Below are positions 21,941-32,683 of a DNA stretch of 64,000 nucleotides, piece by piece. The stretch comes from Gossypium raimondii. Taxonomy: Eukaryota > Streptophyta > Magnoliopsida > Malvales > Malvaceae. Both the position numbers and the translations under genes were made by a program. The stretch spans positions 61,823,980 to 61,887,979 of the forward strand of contig NC_068575.1 in NCBI RefSeq assembly GCF_025698545.1. The letters are read 5' to 3'. The first letter of the stretch is position 1. Every line of letters begins with the position of its first letter. The notes beneath the pieces are model-generated. The model was not told the origin of the DNA. It worked only from the letters and a program-made list of their open reading frames with translations, and did no database searches.

Positions 21941-22095
21941 GAGTGAGTTTGAATGGGCAGTGCGTTTATCTGCGGTTAGTGTAACAACAACAGTGGCGAT
22001 GAGATTAGATACTGTAGCGATACTGTAGCGTGAGACAAAAAGTAAGCTAAACGCATCGCATCGCACTGCACCCAATCACCCATCCAAACCCACCC
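21941..22095. mobile_element. Tourist-like (PIF/Harbinger-type) MITE candidate, 155 bp
   Basis: Ends GAGTGAGTTTGAATGGG and, inverted, GGGTGGGTTTGGATGGG. The interior is GC-richer than its surroundings and contains ACTGTAGCGATACTGTAGCG. It is flanked by TTA on both sides (21938-21940 and 22096-22098), the 3-bp target duplication expected of PIF/Harbinger elements. Confidence 0.65.
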
Positions 22096-22183
22096 TTAGT
22101 TAGCGTATCAAAAGGGGCCTAATTACTAAAATTCAGGACTAAAAGTTATATTAACCCTTTTTTCATTATCACAATTAACTATA

Positions 22184-22386
22184 GGGTTAATATACAGTTT
22201 ACTCTTGAACTTGTTCGAAAATATTTAGTTAGTATTTGAATTTGTACTCTGTCACTTAAGTTGATATATTCACACTACTACTATTAGTTTGTGCTAACGT
22301 GACACTAATGGTCATGACAAAATACAAATTAAGATATCAATTAAATACTTTTAAACAAATTCAAGAGCAAAATACATATTAACCCC
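22184..22386. mobile_element. MITE, family C, 203 bp with 8-bp target duplication
   Basis: Ends GGGTTAATATACAG and, inverted, GGGGTTAATATGTATTTTGC. The arms share CTCTTGAA and continue inward. It is flanked by TAACTATA at 22176-22183 and again at 22387-22394. An 8-bp duplication points to the hAT superfamily (inference). Confidence 0.75.
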
Positions 22387-22510
22387 TAACTATACACTAG
22401 CATAACATAAAAGATAAGGTTTTTTACGAGTAAAACCAAAGGGAAGGAAAAGGGTGGTTGGGTTGTATTTTGGAGTTATTGGGGAACAGTGAGAGATGTG
22501 TTTACTTAAG

Positions 22511-22610
22511 GACACGTAGATAGTAACATATTATGCTACTTCCAAAAAAAAAAAGACACGTAGATAGTAACATATTATGCTACTTCCAAAAAAAAAAGAC
22601 ACGCAGACAG
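22511..22610. repeat. Recent tandem duplication of a 44-bp unit ending in poly-A
   Basis: GACACGTAGATAGTAACATA ... TACTTCC plus an A run starts at 22511 and again at 22555; a third partial start (GACACGCAGACAG) is at 22598. The two full units differ only in A-run length (44 and 43 bp). Confidence 0.9.
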
Positions 22611-22774
22611 GGTTTATGGTTTTTGTGGGAAAGAGGGTAATGGTCGGCATTCAACCGGGTCCACTCAAATATCTAATAATAATAATAATTTAGATGAAGC
22701 AAATTTATATTTTTTGAATAATTTTACGTAATAGTGAGAGTCAATAAACGTGAAATTATATGTTTTACAAAATT

Positions 22775-23190
22775 ATTAGAAAATTTTAGTTTTAATCATT
22801 AAATTTTAAAAAATTATAAAATAATTATTAAATTATCCAAATTTTTTTTATCCAAGTTATTAAATTGTTAAAATCACGGTTGCTTTGTTGCGGTACCTAT
22901 ACTAATCAAAAGCTATCATTCTCGATCTCTTTCACAATTCATTTTTTTCCTATAAAACAACTTTAAACGTCACGAATCTGTAAACTAAAATTCAAACAAT
23001 TTTATTCCTTGATATCAGACATAAACCGTTAGATCAACTTGGATCTAAAGTATGTTCTTCTACATAAATACTGATCTGCCTTACTAATCGTCGAATCATT
23101 GTTTGGAGCTCGCTAGTTCAGTAACTTAAATAAAAACTTTTACATAGTTTAGTAACTAAAACATAAACTTACTAATAGTTTAAAAAAACA
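22775..23190. mobile_element. MITE, family A, copy 2
   Basis: Shares with copy 3 the interior words AAACGTCACGAATCTGTAAAC, TAGATCAACTTGGATCTAAA and TTTGGAGCTCGCTAG (20-base limits apply), and ends with TAAACTTACTAATAG. The left arm is worn. Confidence 0.65.
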
Positions 23191-24806
23191 TTGATTTTAT
23201 GTCCGCATCACCGGATATTTTATATTATAGTTTAGGTTTTTGTTTTAAATAATATATTATGGTTGAGTTAAGCATATTCATTGATTGCAGGTGGAGGAAG
23301 AAACATTGAGAATATACGTTTCTTTTTCGCATTAACCGTAATGGATTCCATCACCGCGCTTTTCTTGGATTTTTTTTTTAAATATCAAAATGCTTTGAAT
23401 TAAATAAATATTTAGAAATATAAGATGAATTTTAAATTATTTAGAAAAGTATATAGATGTTTTTGTGATATTATCGTGTCAAATGACGATTTTATTATAT
23501 GTTTGTCGCGCCCTCTACCTATATATTCTAAAAATGGGTTAAATGATCGGTGTTGATATTGTTATCAGTGTAGAAAGACACGGGTTAAGGCGTATTCAAA
23601 TGTGTTTTATCATTTTTTAAGGGAGGAGTTACGAATAACTTTAAGCATTATATAAAAAAAGAACTATCTATTTTTTTTTTTTTGAGTGCGAAACCTTGAT
23701 TTCGTAAAAGGCATGTGTTACACTTGGGGGCAAATTTAGGAATTCCTTTTGAGGGGATTGAAATTGAATTGTAGATTTTTTATAGGTTAAAACATAATTT
23801 TATCATGTATTAATTTATGATTTCATCATTTTTAAGAGACTAAACAAATACTTTATACATTTTAGGGGCTAAAGTACAAATTTATTATATATTAACTTAT
23901 AATTTCATCAACTAAACTACAATTTTTCCATGATTTTCTATCTGCTTGCTTAGATTCACATCTAATCACGTACATGATAAAACCCACCATATGATATAGC
24001 AAGATCACTCTTGAAGAGAGAAAACTAACACTACTTTTCTAAATAATTATTTAACTTATAAGGCTTAATAGAATAAGCGACGCTCAAACTATATCATAAT
24101 TCCGTAATCATTATGATATTGTTATCTTCGGTTATAAAAACTTCAATCAACAAAATCTTGTCATGTGCCATTTTATCTATATTATTATTTACATGAAATT
24201 AAATATATGTGTATTTAAATTATTATTTAATATTAACTAAAAATTTTATATTATTTAAAATGACACGTGTTAAATCTGGATTGAATGAAGGATTTTTTTT
24301 AACAGAAATAATGGTAGGAATTCGTAACAATTATGGAATTATAATTTAATTACATGATTTAAGTAGTAAGTGCTTATTGGATTAAGCTTATCAACATAGA
24401 ACCTGTTTGAAATGGCCTCTAAAGCCTGGTGTGGTGTAATTATGGGGTTCTCATTGCTTCCATTCAGCAATAGAATCAGAATCTGGGAAAGGACACATAA
24501 ATGAAGACTTAAAACAACAACTACATGCCAATTCCATTGAAGATATTGCCGAATGACTATGCTTTTAAGAAAGTGATTCAACATAAATGATCTATCAATT
24601 CGGGGGGAAAAAGTAAGACCTTTTAAAACAACCACATATGTGCATGTCAAATGATCCATATGCTGTATCCCTCCGTATTCTAAATCTCACCTCGACAAAC
24701 TTTGAAATTTAAAACCTGGAATCTTTTAAAATTAATTAGAATATTATAATCTCGAGTTGAGTGCGAGTCACTATTAGATTTTTTTAGATAGTTTTATCGT
24801 TGAGTG
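23191..24806. other. Intergenic sequence with a worn SINE-like piece; no gene recognised
   Basis: About 23545-23605 reads GTGTTGATATTGTTATCAGT then GACACGGGTTAAGGCG, a worn copy of the SINE-like family seen at 20655 and 27636. The minus-strand frame 24339-24659 (106 codons) has no recognisable domain. The rest is AT-rich. Confidence 0.4.
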
Positions 24807-25450
24807 TGTTGGGGATCGATCGATATAAACAACGAAAGAGAAAAGATAGAGAAGATCGAACACAACTCCTCCAAATGAGAGGATAAAAACCATGGGCAAA
24901 GGCAGGGGTGAAGTCAGAAATTTTTTTAGGGGAGCCGAAATTAAATTGTAATATTTACAATAGTAAAAATGCAATTTTTAAAGGATTAAATCAAAATTTT
25001 ATTATTTTTAGGGGGGCCAAAGTATAATTTTTACCGTTACTAATTTAAAATTATAAAAATTTTAAATGGCCAAAATAGAAAATTTTTCATTTTTAGGAGG
25101 GGTCGGGGCCCCTGCCAGCCCCCCTTAGATTTGCCCCTAGGCAAATGAGACTTCGACTTTTCACTAAATGAGAAAACAAACGAGAATACAAGATGGAGAA
25201 AATAAACCTAAATGTATTAAATGTACAAGGCCAAAACCCCGAAAACAAAACCTTAACTCTCACAGAGTTCTCTCGAAATTAGTACAAAATTCTCTCCATA
25301 ATTACTATAAAAATTCTCACTAAAACTTATTTGCAACTACATCTTATCGTCCCCAAAAGAAAAGTCTTGTAGTATTACATCTTTAATTGACTTATCAAAA
25401 CAAGGATACAAAGCCCTTTAAATAGGCTAAGTTTAAAAGGTTAAAACAAC
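24807..25450 (-). mobile_element. Fossil LTR of a Copia-like retroelement (solo LTR candidate), with a nested insertion
   Basis: Read on the minus strand, the segment has a TATTTAAAGGGC box, a Val/Phe-type run of TTTGTTTTC and TTCTCC words, CTCATTTGGAGGAG, and ends in GATCCCCAACA at 24807, a familiar Copia LTR end. No internal retroelement genes are near. It is an old, broken fossil; the 5' border is uncertain and could extend to about 25760. A small repeat is inserted in it at 24901-25139. Confidence 0.4.
24901..25139. mobile_element. Small repeat nested in the LTR fossil, flanked by GGCAAA
   Basis: The left end GGCAGGGGTGAAGTCAG and the right end (GGGGCCCCTGCCAGCCCCCC, then TTTGCCCCTA) are partly inverse. 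GGCAAA stands at both borders (24895-24900 and 25140-25145) as a probable short target duplication, and the outer LTR sequence resumes across it. No coding content. Confidence 0.6.
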
Positions 25451-25760
25451 TAAAATATCCCTAAAGTAATCAGAGTTCCACTGGAAAAAAGATAGCAGAG
25501 TTTAACTAGGTGAAGAAACTTGATTTTTGTGGGAAACACGTCGTCCATGGTTGCAACGTCGGGAAATTTCTTGTCATAACATCGCCGGTTGACTTTGCTA
25601 TTGCGATACTGAAATTTTTGTGTCACGATATATACAAGTTGTATTAAATATCTACAAACTATCTGATAAATACGAGGCACACCCCACGGAGTGCATGTAG
25701 TATAAATCTTCATTCTTAAAGTTATAATGGTGGTAGAAGTTAGTTTCCACATACCCATTT

Positions 25761-26938
25761 TGGATATGAAATGTTGAACTATTCATTAAATGATTGAAAA
25801 CTTATGTTAGTTTTCCAATTGCAAATAAGTAATCCTCACAAGTCAAAAGCAAGCCAACAACCCTTTTCACTTTACCCTTCAACTAACCTAAACCCAAAAA
25901 TTTGGTCTCATTATTTCCAAACAGATTCAACTCAAACCCGAATTAATTCCAACTTAAAATTAAGTATACTTTTTTAGAAAAATAAAATAAATAAGTTGTT
26001 ACAATATTTTGATTCTTTTTATTTAAAAATTCTAAAAATATTTTCCGCTCATTTTATTTTTATTTTTCATTATTTTAAATCCTAAAAATCTAACTAATTT
26101 CTAGTTATCCCACAAATTTTAAATTAGATAAGGTTATTTTAACAATAAAAATTTATAATGACAATTTAAAATAAACTAAATAATAAAATTTTTCAACTTT
26201 TTAATGGTTTTATATATTGGATTATAGGTTAATTAATTTAAATTTATTATATTTTATAATTATTAATTTTATAATAAATTTAAACCAATTAATAATTCAT
26301 GTACTTCTATTTTTAAAATATAGATACAAATAACTTGAATTTAAAATAATCGGATTCAAAATAATCCGAGTATCAAATTAAACCCAAATTACTAAACATT
26401 AAATGACAATAATTTGAAATGGTTTGAACCCAAAGTGACCAGAACTTGAGATGACCCGAACTCAAAATGATCCGATTTCAAAACTAATTTTACTAGAAAT
26501 AACTCTCGAATTAACCATACCCAGATTCATCCAACCTACCCAACTCGGAGGTCTAGCATAGTCTATATTTCGTATTGGTTCAACTGTTCCTAAGTACTGA
26601 AGACAAGTTTAGTAAAGATATCCAACAAAGTGGTAGGAATAACAGCGAGCAACCATGTATTGACTAAGAGATTCAGGTTACTTGACTAAGCTATCCACGC
26701 TATTGTTTAGTTGGATTACTTTGAATAGAGGAAAGGTTTTAAAAATCTTGAAATTTGTTGTATTAGAATATTAATTACGACTACTATGTTAACCAAACAT
26801 GGGTTTTTTTTCCCTTCATACGTAGCTTACTCTCGTACTTACACTATGGATTCAAGTCGCAAGAATTACATGTTAAAAGTGTTTGTGTGCGAGACATTAA
26901 TTTGCTCCTAATGGTGTGTGAGTCATAAACCATACCCA
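25761..26938. other. AT-rich intergenic sequence without a recognised gene
   Basis: A stretch at 26330-26530 repeats phrases like TCGGATTCAAAATAATCCGA and GATGACCCGAACTCAAAATG, i.e. a short degenerate internal repeat. Nothing coding is seen. Confidence 0.4.
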
Positions 26939-27422
26939 AGGTTACTAAACTATTAATAAGTTTATGTTTTGGTCACACTTAACTTCAAAAGTTATAAAAT
27001 TGTCACCGAACATTTCAAAAGCTTTCATTTAAGTCACTAGGCTATTAAAATTGTTGTTGTATGACCTTCTCCATTCACACCGCTTACACCAATGGAAAAC
27101 TCTTCTTCCCATTCTCTTCTACAGTTCATTTATTTTCATGAACCAAATTTGAACATCACGAATATGTAAACCAAAATCCGAACAACTTCTTCGTTCTCTG
27201 ACACTAATCGTTAGATCGAATTGAATCTAAAGTATGTTATTCTACTCGTTGATGGTACTGATCCACCACACCGATCATCACTTGGAGCTTGATGACCAGG
27301 CTTTAAAGAAAAATTAACAACATATGACTTAAATAAAAACTTTTGAATAGTTTGATGATCATTTTGTAACTTTTTGAAGTTAAATGATCAAAATATAAAC
27401 TTACTAATAATTTTATAACCTT
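26939..27422. mobile_element. MITE, family A, copy 3 (~484 bp)
   Basis: Left AAGGTTACTAAACTATTAAT and inverted right AAGGTTATAAAATTATTAGT pair, followed by AAGTTTATGTTTTGGTCAC against AAGTTTATATTTTGATCAT. The interior shares AACATCACGAATATGTAAAC and TTGAATCTAAAGTATGTTA with copy 2. Confidence 0.75.
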
Positions 27423-27635
27423 AAATGAGGGTGAGGTTTTTGACTTAGTGGGATACATGGGCTTGGGTTGTTGGATTATATAGATTCAACCAATGTAGAG
27501 CTTGGCCAAACTCCACTAAACAATTCATTTTTCTATATTAGGGGGCGCCGTGCTTGCTTGGACAAATGGATGAAACAAAGCTTATCACCACCAATTTATT
27601 TTTATTATTATAAGGATAAACTTCGATTTTTTTTC

Positions 27636-27720
27636 CAATTGAGTCTTAGCTCGATCAGTACGAGTATTGTTGTCAATGTAGGATAATATGAGTTCGAGTA
27701 CGATAAACATTTTTTTAACT
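27636..27720 (+). mobile_element. tRNA-derived SINE-like element, best copy
   Basis: A pol III A-box-like segment (TCTTAGCTCGATCAGT, 27643-27658) is followed 30-odd bases later by a B-box-like AGTTCGAGTAC (27691-27701), the spacing seen in tRNAs. It then runs into a T-rich tail. The cloverleaf is not complete, so it is not a tRNA gene. Confidence 0.55.
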
Positions 27721-28260
27721 TTGATTTCTAGTTTTTTTTTAATCCATGGCAGTTTTAGAATTAGGTGGTTTTTTAAATTTGGTCCTTGAATTTGAATTTT
27801 ATTAAAATATGATGATATGATATTCCAAAATTGTGTCATGTTATTATCAGAAAAAAAAATATTTTATGTATATTTAGTTTTTTAGATTTTATATAATTTT
27901 AGAATTTTAAGTGATGAAGTAATATAATTTCTAACCGAGAAAAGTTGTAAAGTTCCAGACTAATTTGAGCAAAAAGTTCAAGGATAAAATTATTTTTTAC
28001 CAATTTTAAAAATTAAATATTACTTTATCTTTTTATATTACTATTTTATAAATACAATTAATCTTTTAGTGATAAATGTTTTATAATTATATCAAACATA
28101 TTTATTCACTTAGATAAGGTATGCCAAGTGCGGAGTAAATTAATAAATTTTAGCTATTTATTGTAGGTAAAATACTACTTCAATATTATATTAGAGTAAA
28201 TAGATCATTTCTCTATAATATCTATGATATTCCAACAGAAGCTCGTAAGAGCTTAACAGA
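27721..28260. other. AT-rich intergenic sequence without a recognised gene
   Basis: T- and A-rich, with open frames of no recognisable content on the minus strand (27585-27839). Confidence 0.4.
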
Positions 28261-28261
28261 A

Positions 28262-29282
28262 GCTTGAAAGCTGAACAATTAATACTCTTTTATTTTTAAA
28301 TTTGCACAATTACCCCAAATTTTATAATTTTGTAATTTAATCCCTTAATTAGTTAATATATTAAATTAACTAATTTTCTCAATCAGTAATCTATCCAAAT
28401 ATTCTAGGCCTTCATACGGCCCCTAATAAACCCAAAATTCACTATCAAACCCTAATATTTGAACCTCTTCACAATTTAATCCTAAAATCAATATTTAACA
28501 AAATCACTTTATAAAATCATCATACAACAAAATCAAGGCTCTAAATCCATGTTATTCGTAAAAAACATCCAATATTCATCAATGGAAACTTTCGAAATTT
28601 TTAATAAAATCAAAAACTAAGGTAAGGTTTAGTTGGACCTAATTGTAACAATCTCAAAAACATAAAAATTACAAAAAAAAAGAGTAAGAATTGAACTCAC
28701 ATGAAGCCAAAATATGAAGAACCAGCTTAAAATCTTTCTCCTATGGCTATTTTGGCCGAATTTGAAGAGGAATTGTCTAGAAAACTATCCAAATTCAATT
28801 TGTTTTATTTTTAATTTAACCAAAATTACAATTTTACCATTGAATGGCTTTATTTTCTTTCTCTTATGTCGCCTCATCCATTTAATTTAGGTTTATTTAT
28901 TTCTTAAGATTTTTCCTATTTATTAATTAAACCATTTAATCACTTAATTCTTATAATTAGCAAGTTTTACACTTTTTAATTTAGTCCTTTTAATTAATTA
29001 GCTATCGAAACGTTAAAACTTTTCAACGAAACTTTAATACTACCTTAATGATATTATATAAATATTTATAAAAATATTTATGACTCGTTTATAGAAACGA
29101 GGTCTCGATACCTCACTTCTTAAAACCACTTGACCTAATAAATCATTACAAAACACAAATTACCAATTCAAAGACCCCCTTTTTTTAAACCATATTTAAT
29201 TCGTAAATGTTAGATAATAATATTTACGAACTTACTCGCTGGATTTGATAGCCTCGAAATCACTGTTTCCTACACTATTAAA
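28262..29282 (-). mobile_element. Fossil LTR-type sequence (solo LTR candidate)
   Basis: Read on the minus strand, it has phrases I associate with abundant cotton LTRs: GTAGGAAACAGTGATTTCGA near the start, GTAAGTTCGTAAATATTATT, GAAGTGAGGTATCGAGACCT and AAAGGACTAAATTAAAAAGT. No retroelement genes adjoin it. It is an old fossil; I could not locate both ends or a target duplication. Confidence 0.35.
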
Positions 29283-29592
29283 GAATTAAGTTGTTATAAA
29301 ATACATTTTTAATATTTTTTAAAACCAATAAAATTTTAAACACGATAAACTAACTTAGATATGTCTTAATATGTGAATTAACAATAATCTAACTTTACAT
29401 GTAATATTTTGAGAAAAAAATAAAAGGATTTTTTAACTTGTTTTAAAGAGATGTTATTTTTACTAAAATTTCTAATTTTAAGTCTAATTTATAACAATTA
29501 TTCTTTATATTGTGACCAGATATTTTAATAATTATGTAATAATTATTTTTTCTTACACACTTTATACAACCAAACGGGCTTTTATTTTGAAA

Positions 29593-30108
29593 AGGTATAA
29601 AGATAAAATTAGCATTTAATGTTTATATTTTTGTCAATTTGGTCATTATCTTTTTTTTAAGTTAAATTTAGCCTTCAACCTTTTACAAAAGTCAAATTTG
29701 ACTATTAACCATTCAAAACGAGTCAAATTGTTTTTCTAATGAGAATATTGACTAAAATATTAAATTTTAAATATGATAAACTGCATGGCAATTCACGATA
29801 TTTTATACTAGTTTTGTTTTTGAAATTTTATTAATTTTTAAATATTTTTGAATGTCATTTTTATTTTTAAATTATTTGCGACATGGTATATAAGACAAAT
29901 AATATCATGTTATCATGAAGTATATGTGGATTGCCACATAGGTTTCCACGCTAATATCATTAAAAAGTTAATGTTTTAGCCAAATTTAGTTAAAAATAAT
30001 TTGACACTTTTGAGAAATTAAGGACCAAATTTAACTGAAAAATAATGACTAAATTAACAAAAGGTATAAAGGTTGAGAGCTAAATTCATTAATATGCCTT
30101 TCCAAAAT
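29593..30108. mobile_element. MITE-like inverted-repeat element, ~515 bp
   Basis: Left arm TTGTCAATTTGGTCATTATC, then AAGTTAAATTTAGCCTTCAA; the inverse of the right arm gives TTGTTAATTTAGTCATTATT, then CAGTTAAATTTGGTCCTTAA. No coding sequence. Confidence 0.65.
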
Positions 30109-31529
30109 TAATACTAATTTAAAAGCTAATTTTAATTTCAAAATTTAAAAAAAGTTGCATTTAAAATGTTGGTTGAGAAAGTTTGCTAGTGTAGTTTTTA
30201 ATTCTTCAAGCAGGTTTGAATAAATAACAAATATTTATTTTAATTTATTTTAATATTTTTAAGGATAGATGATATCATTTCATCCTTGATTATGTAGTTT
30301 TTAATTTCATTAGCAATATTTAAAATAAAATCTAAAATATAATTATTTAATTGTAAAAATAATTACACTCAAAAACGTGATTTATCAATACCAAAAACAT
30401 GTTTTTTTTTTAACAGCTTGTGTTGTTTTTTATTTTTTAAGATTGTTTTGGCCACTAAAAATTAACTATTTTGGCGGCCAGAAGCAACCCTACACATAAT
30501 CTATTTTATTTAGCCTTAATAAGAAGAATGTAATAGAGGGAAGAAGCAGCCGTCAAGTCAACAACATAAGCTGTTCAGCTATTTTGCCGTGCGGTGCGGT
30601 TATGAAGTTTAGGTCCGGTCCCGGCTGCCCTCGTGTTTATAATTAATTGGGCAGACATTTTTTGTAAGGGGGGATTGCGGCTATTTGCCTATGTTGTTTA
30701 CCAATGTGGAAATCAATATTTCCATATAGGCGGTTGAATGGATCCGATAAATTTAATTTAGCGTATTATTAATTTTTTTATAAAAATAAAAATATTAAAT
30801 TAATTTTTATTCAATTTAATTGGTTCGTATCAGTTCTCGAGTCAATAAGTTTAATATCCTTCTCCAAATCGATATTTCGATCGATTCTCAATTCAGTTGA
30901 TTCGACCAAATAGTCTAGTTCGATTTAAACAACATTAGTGAAAATTACACTTTGGTGCTCACAGGCTATTCTAGTTCGATTTTAAAAAAATTCGAATTTA
31001 GTTCAGTAAATATTGAACAGAGCTCGAGCTAAATTCGAAATAAGTAATACTCAACTCAAATTACTCGTTAAAAATTTTCATTTCTAGTATATATTTAAAA
31101 TATTATTATTAAATTGTATTGTTGTCTTTAAAATATATTATTAATTTTAAACTTAATTATCGAATTAAACTTAAATTTAAAAACATACAAGTTTGACTGA
31201 AATTTTGTTCCAACTTAATTATGAAAATCGATAAAAACGAGTTAAATAAATATTAAACTTTAAATCAAAGATGTGATTTTTCTATTTAGGTCATTTGTGG
31301 CATCTTGTTTTAGGTTGGATGTGGCTTTGTTTATGATCAATTCAACCGTCCTATTAGCCTCATCTCACTAGATATAAATTTTTAATAAAATAATTAAGGT
31401 TTTGTTTGTTTTCTGAAAATTATTTTTTATTTCCTAATTTTTGAAATTTGAAAATTATGTATAGTAAGTAAAAACAATTTTTTCACCCACTACCTAAAAA
31501 TGGTAAAGAAACATCTTCAATCCTTCTCA
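30109..31529. other. AT-rich intergenic sequence without a recognised gene
   Basis: A less AT-rich island at 30530-30700 (GTGCGGTGCGG, GGTCCGGTCCCGGCTGCC) shows no coding features. 30750-30930 holds GGTTCG/GATTCGACC-type wording like the repeat in L9 intron 1. Confidence 0.4.
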
Positions 31530-31965
31530 AATTTGAAACCGAGCAAATTAGTCCTTCTAAAAAATTGAAGCAATGTAATCTTTTTCAATTTCGAAAGTGA
31601 GCAACTAAAGATAATTAATCATGATATTAATGTATTCCGTCAATTGTACATAATTTTGATTGGTATAGTAACAAATTTAACCTACAATGTTTACATATTT
31701 GGTCTTATTTCTAAAAAATTTAACAAATTCAGCCTTAATATTTACATATTTACACAATGTTGCGGGACAACTTTGCTAAATTAGAATCAAATTGATAGAA
31801 CGTGTAAACTTTAGGGGCTAAATTTATTATACCAATCAAATAATGTACAAATGACGAAAAACATTAACGTTATGATTATTCGTCCTTTGCTCACATTCGA
31901 AATTGGCAGAGATTAAATTCCTTTGATTTTTTTAAAGAAATTAATTTACTCAATTTTGAAATCGA
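31530..31965. mobile_element. MITE-like inverted-repeat element, ~435 bp
   Basis: Left arm words CAATTTCGAAAGTGAGCAAC, TAATCATGATATTAATGT and TTGATTGGTATAGTAACAAA are mirrored by the inverse of the right arm: CAATTTCGAATGTGAGCAAA, TAATCATAACGTTAATGT and TTGATTGGTATAATAAATTT. No coding content. Confidence 0.7.
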
Positions 31966-32683
31966 GAGAAAGTAGAGAAGTTTTTTACCAAAAAAAATAC
32001 TTTTTAAATAGTTGATGTATTTTCATTTTATTTCTAAAAATCAATTTTAAAATAATCAACCAAACATGTTTTGTAATGATTTCTTTTTTAAGAAATAGCG
32101 TTAACTGGGATCATCTTAGTTATAAATTTAAGAAAAAATTATTTTTACAAAACAACAAATATTATTTTGAAAGTATTTTTAATTTTTATATAATATTTTT
32201 ATTTAGAATATTTTTATTTATTATATTTTATATTGATAAAATTCAAACTCAAAAGATGAATATTTTAAATTTTAATTTTACCAATTTAGTCAAAATCACA
32301 TTTAATTTTCATATTATTTTTTTACAATTTTTTTCATCTAATGTTGTAATACAAATTATTAAATTGTTAAATTTTGTTGACAAAAAGAGAGAGTACATTA
32401 TGTATAAACTAGAGATGCTATATTTTCATTTTATTCATGCAAAGCATATACGAAGAAAAGAAGCATTTTCCGATCCCCTTTGCCTTTCCTAAAAGGTTAC
32501 GTTTTCCAATTGAACAACGAAAACGAACCCTCTCTTCATTTAAATGCAACCTTTGACCTTACACTATAAATAAATATTATACTATATAATTCCAAGAATA
32601 CTAAACCATACCCATTCATTGTTTGATTTTATTGGGAACCAAAAGAAACAAATTTTACTTAAAAAATTTAAAGACGAGAGAAA
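31966..32683. other. Upstream region of TMPIT copy 1
   Basis: Very AT-rich; the 138-codon frame at 32076-32492 is low-complexity and has no recognisable domain. CACTATAAATAAATATTATA at 32561-32580 contains a plausible TATA box about 115 bp before the ATG. From about 32570 the sequence is also present upstream of copy 2. Confidence 0.45.

Noticed and set aside
24339-24659. 106-codon minus-strand frame in the gene desert
   Set aside because: No similarity to any family I know and no promoter or splice context.
27636-27720. A tRNA gene
   Set aside because: A- and B-box-like motifs are present but acceptor and anticodon stems do not pair, so it is SINE-like rather than a tRNA.
32076-32492. 138-codon frame upstream of TMPIT copy 1
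   Set aside because: Low-complexity Phe/Ile/Asn-rich translation of AT-rich DNA, no domain.
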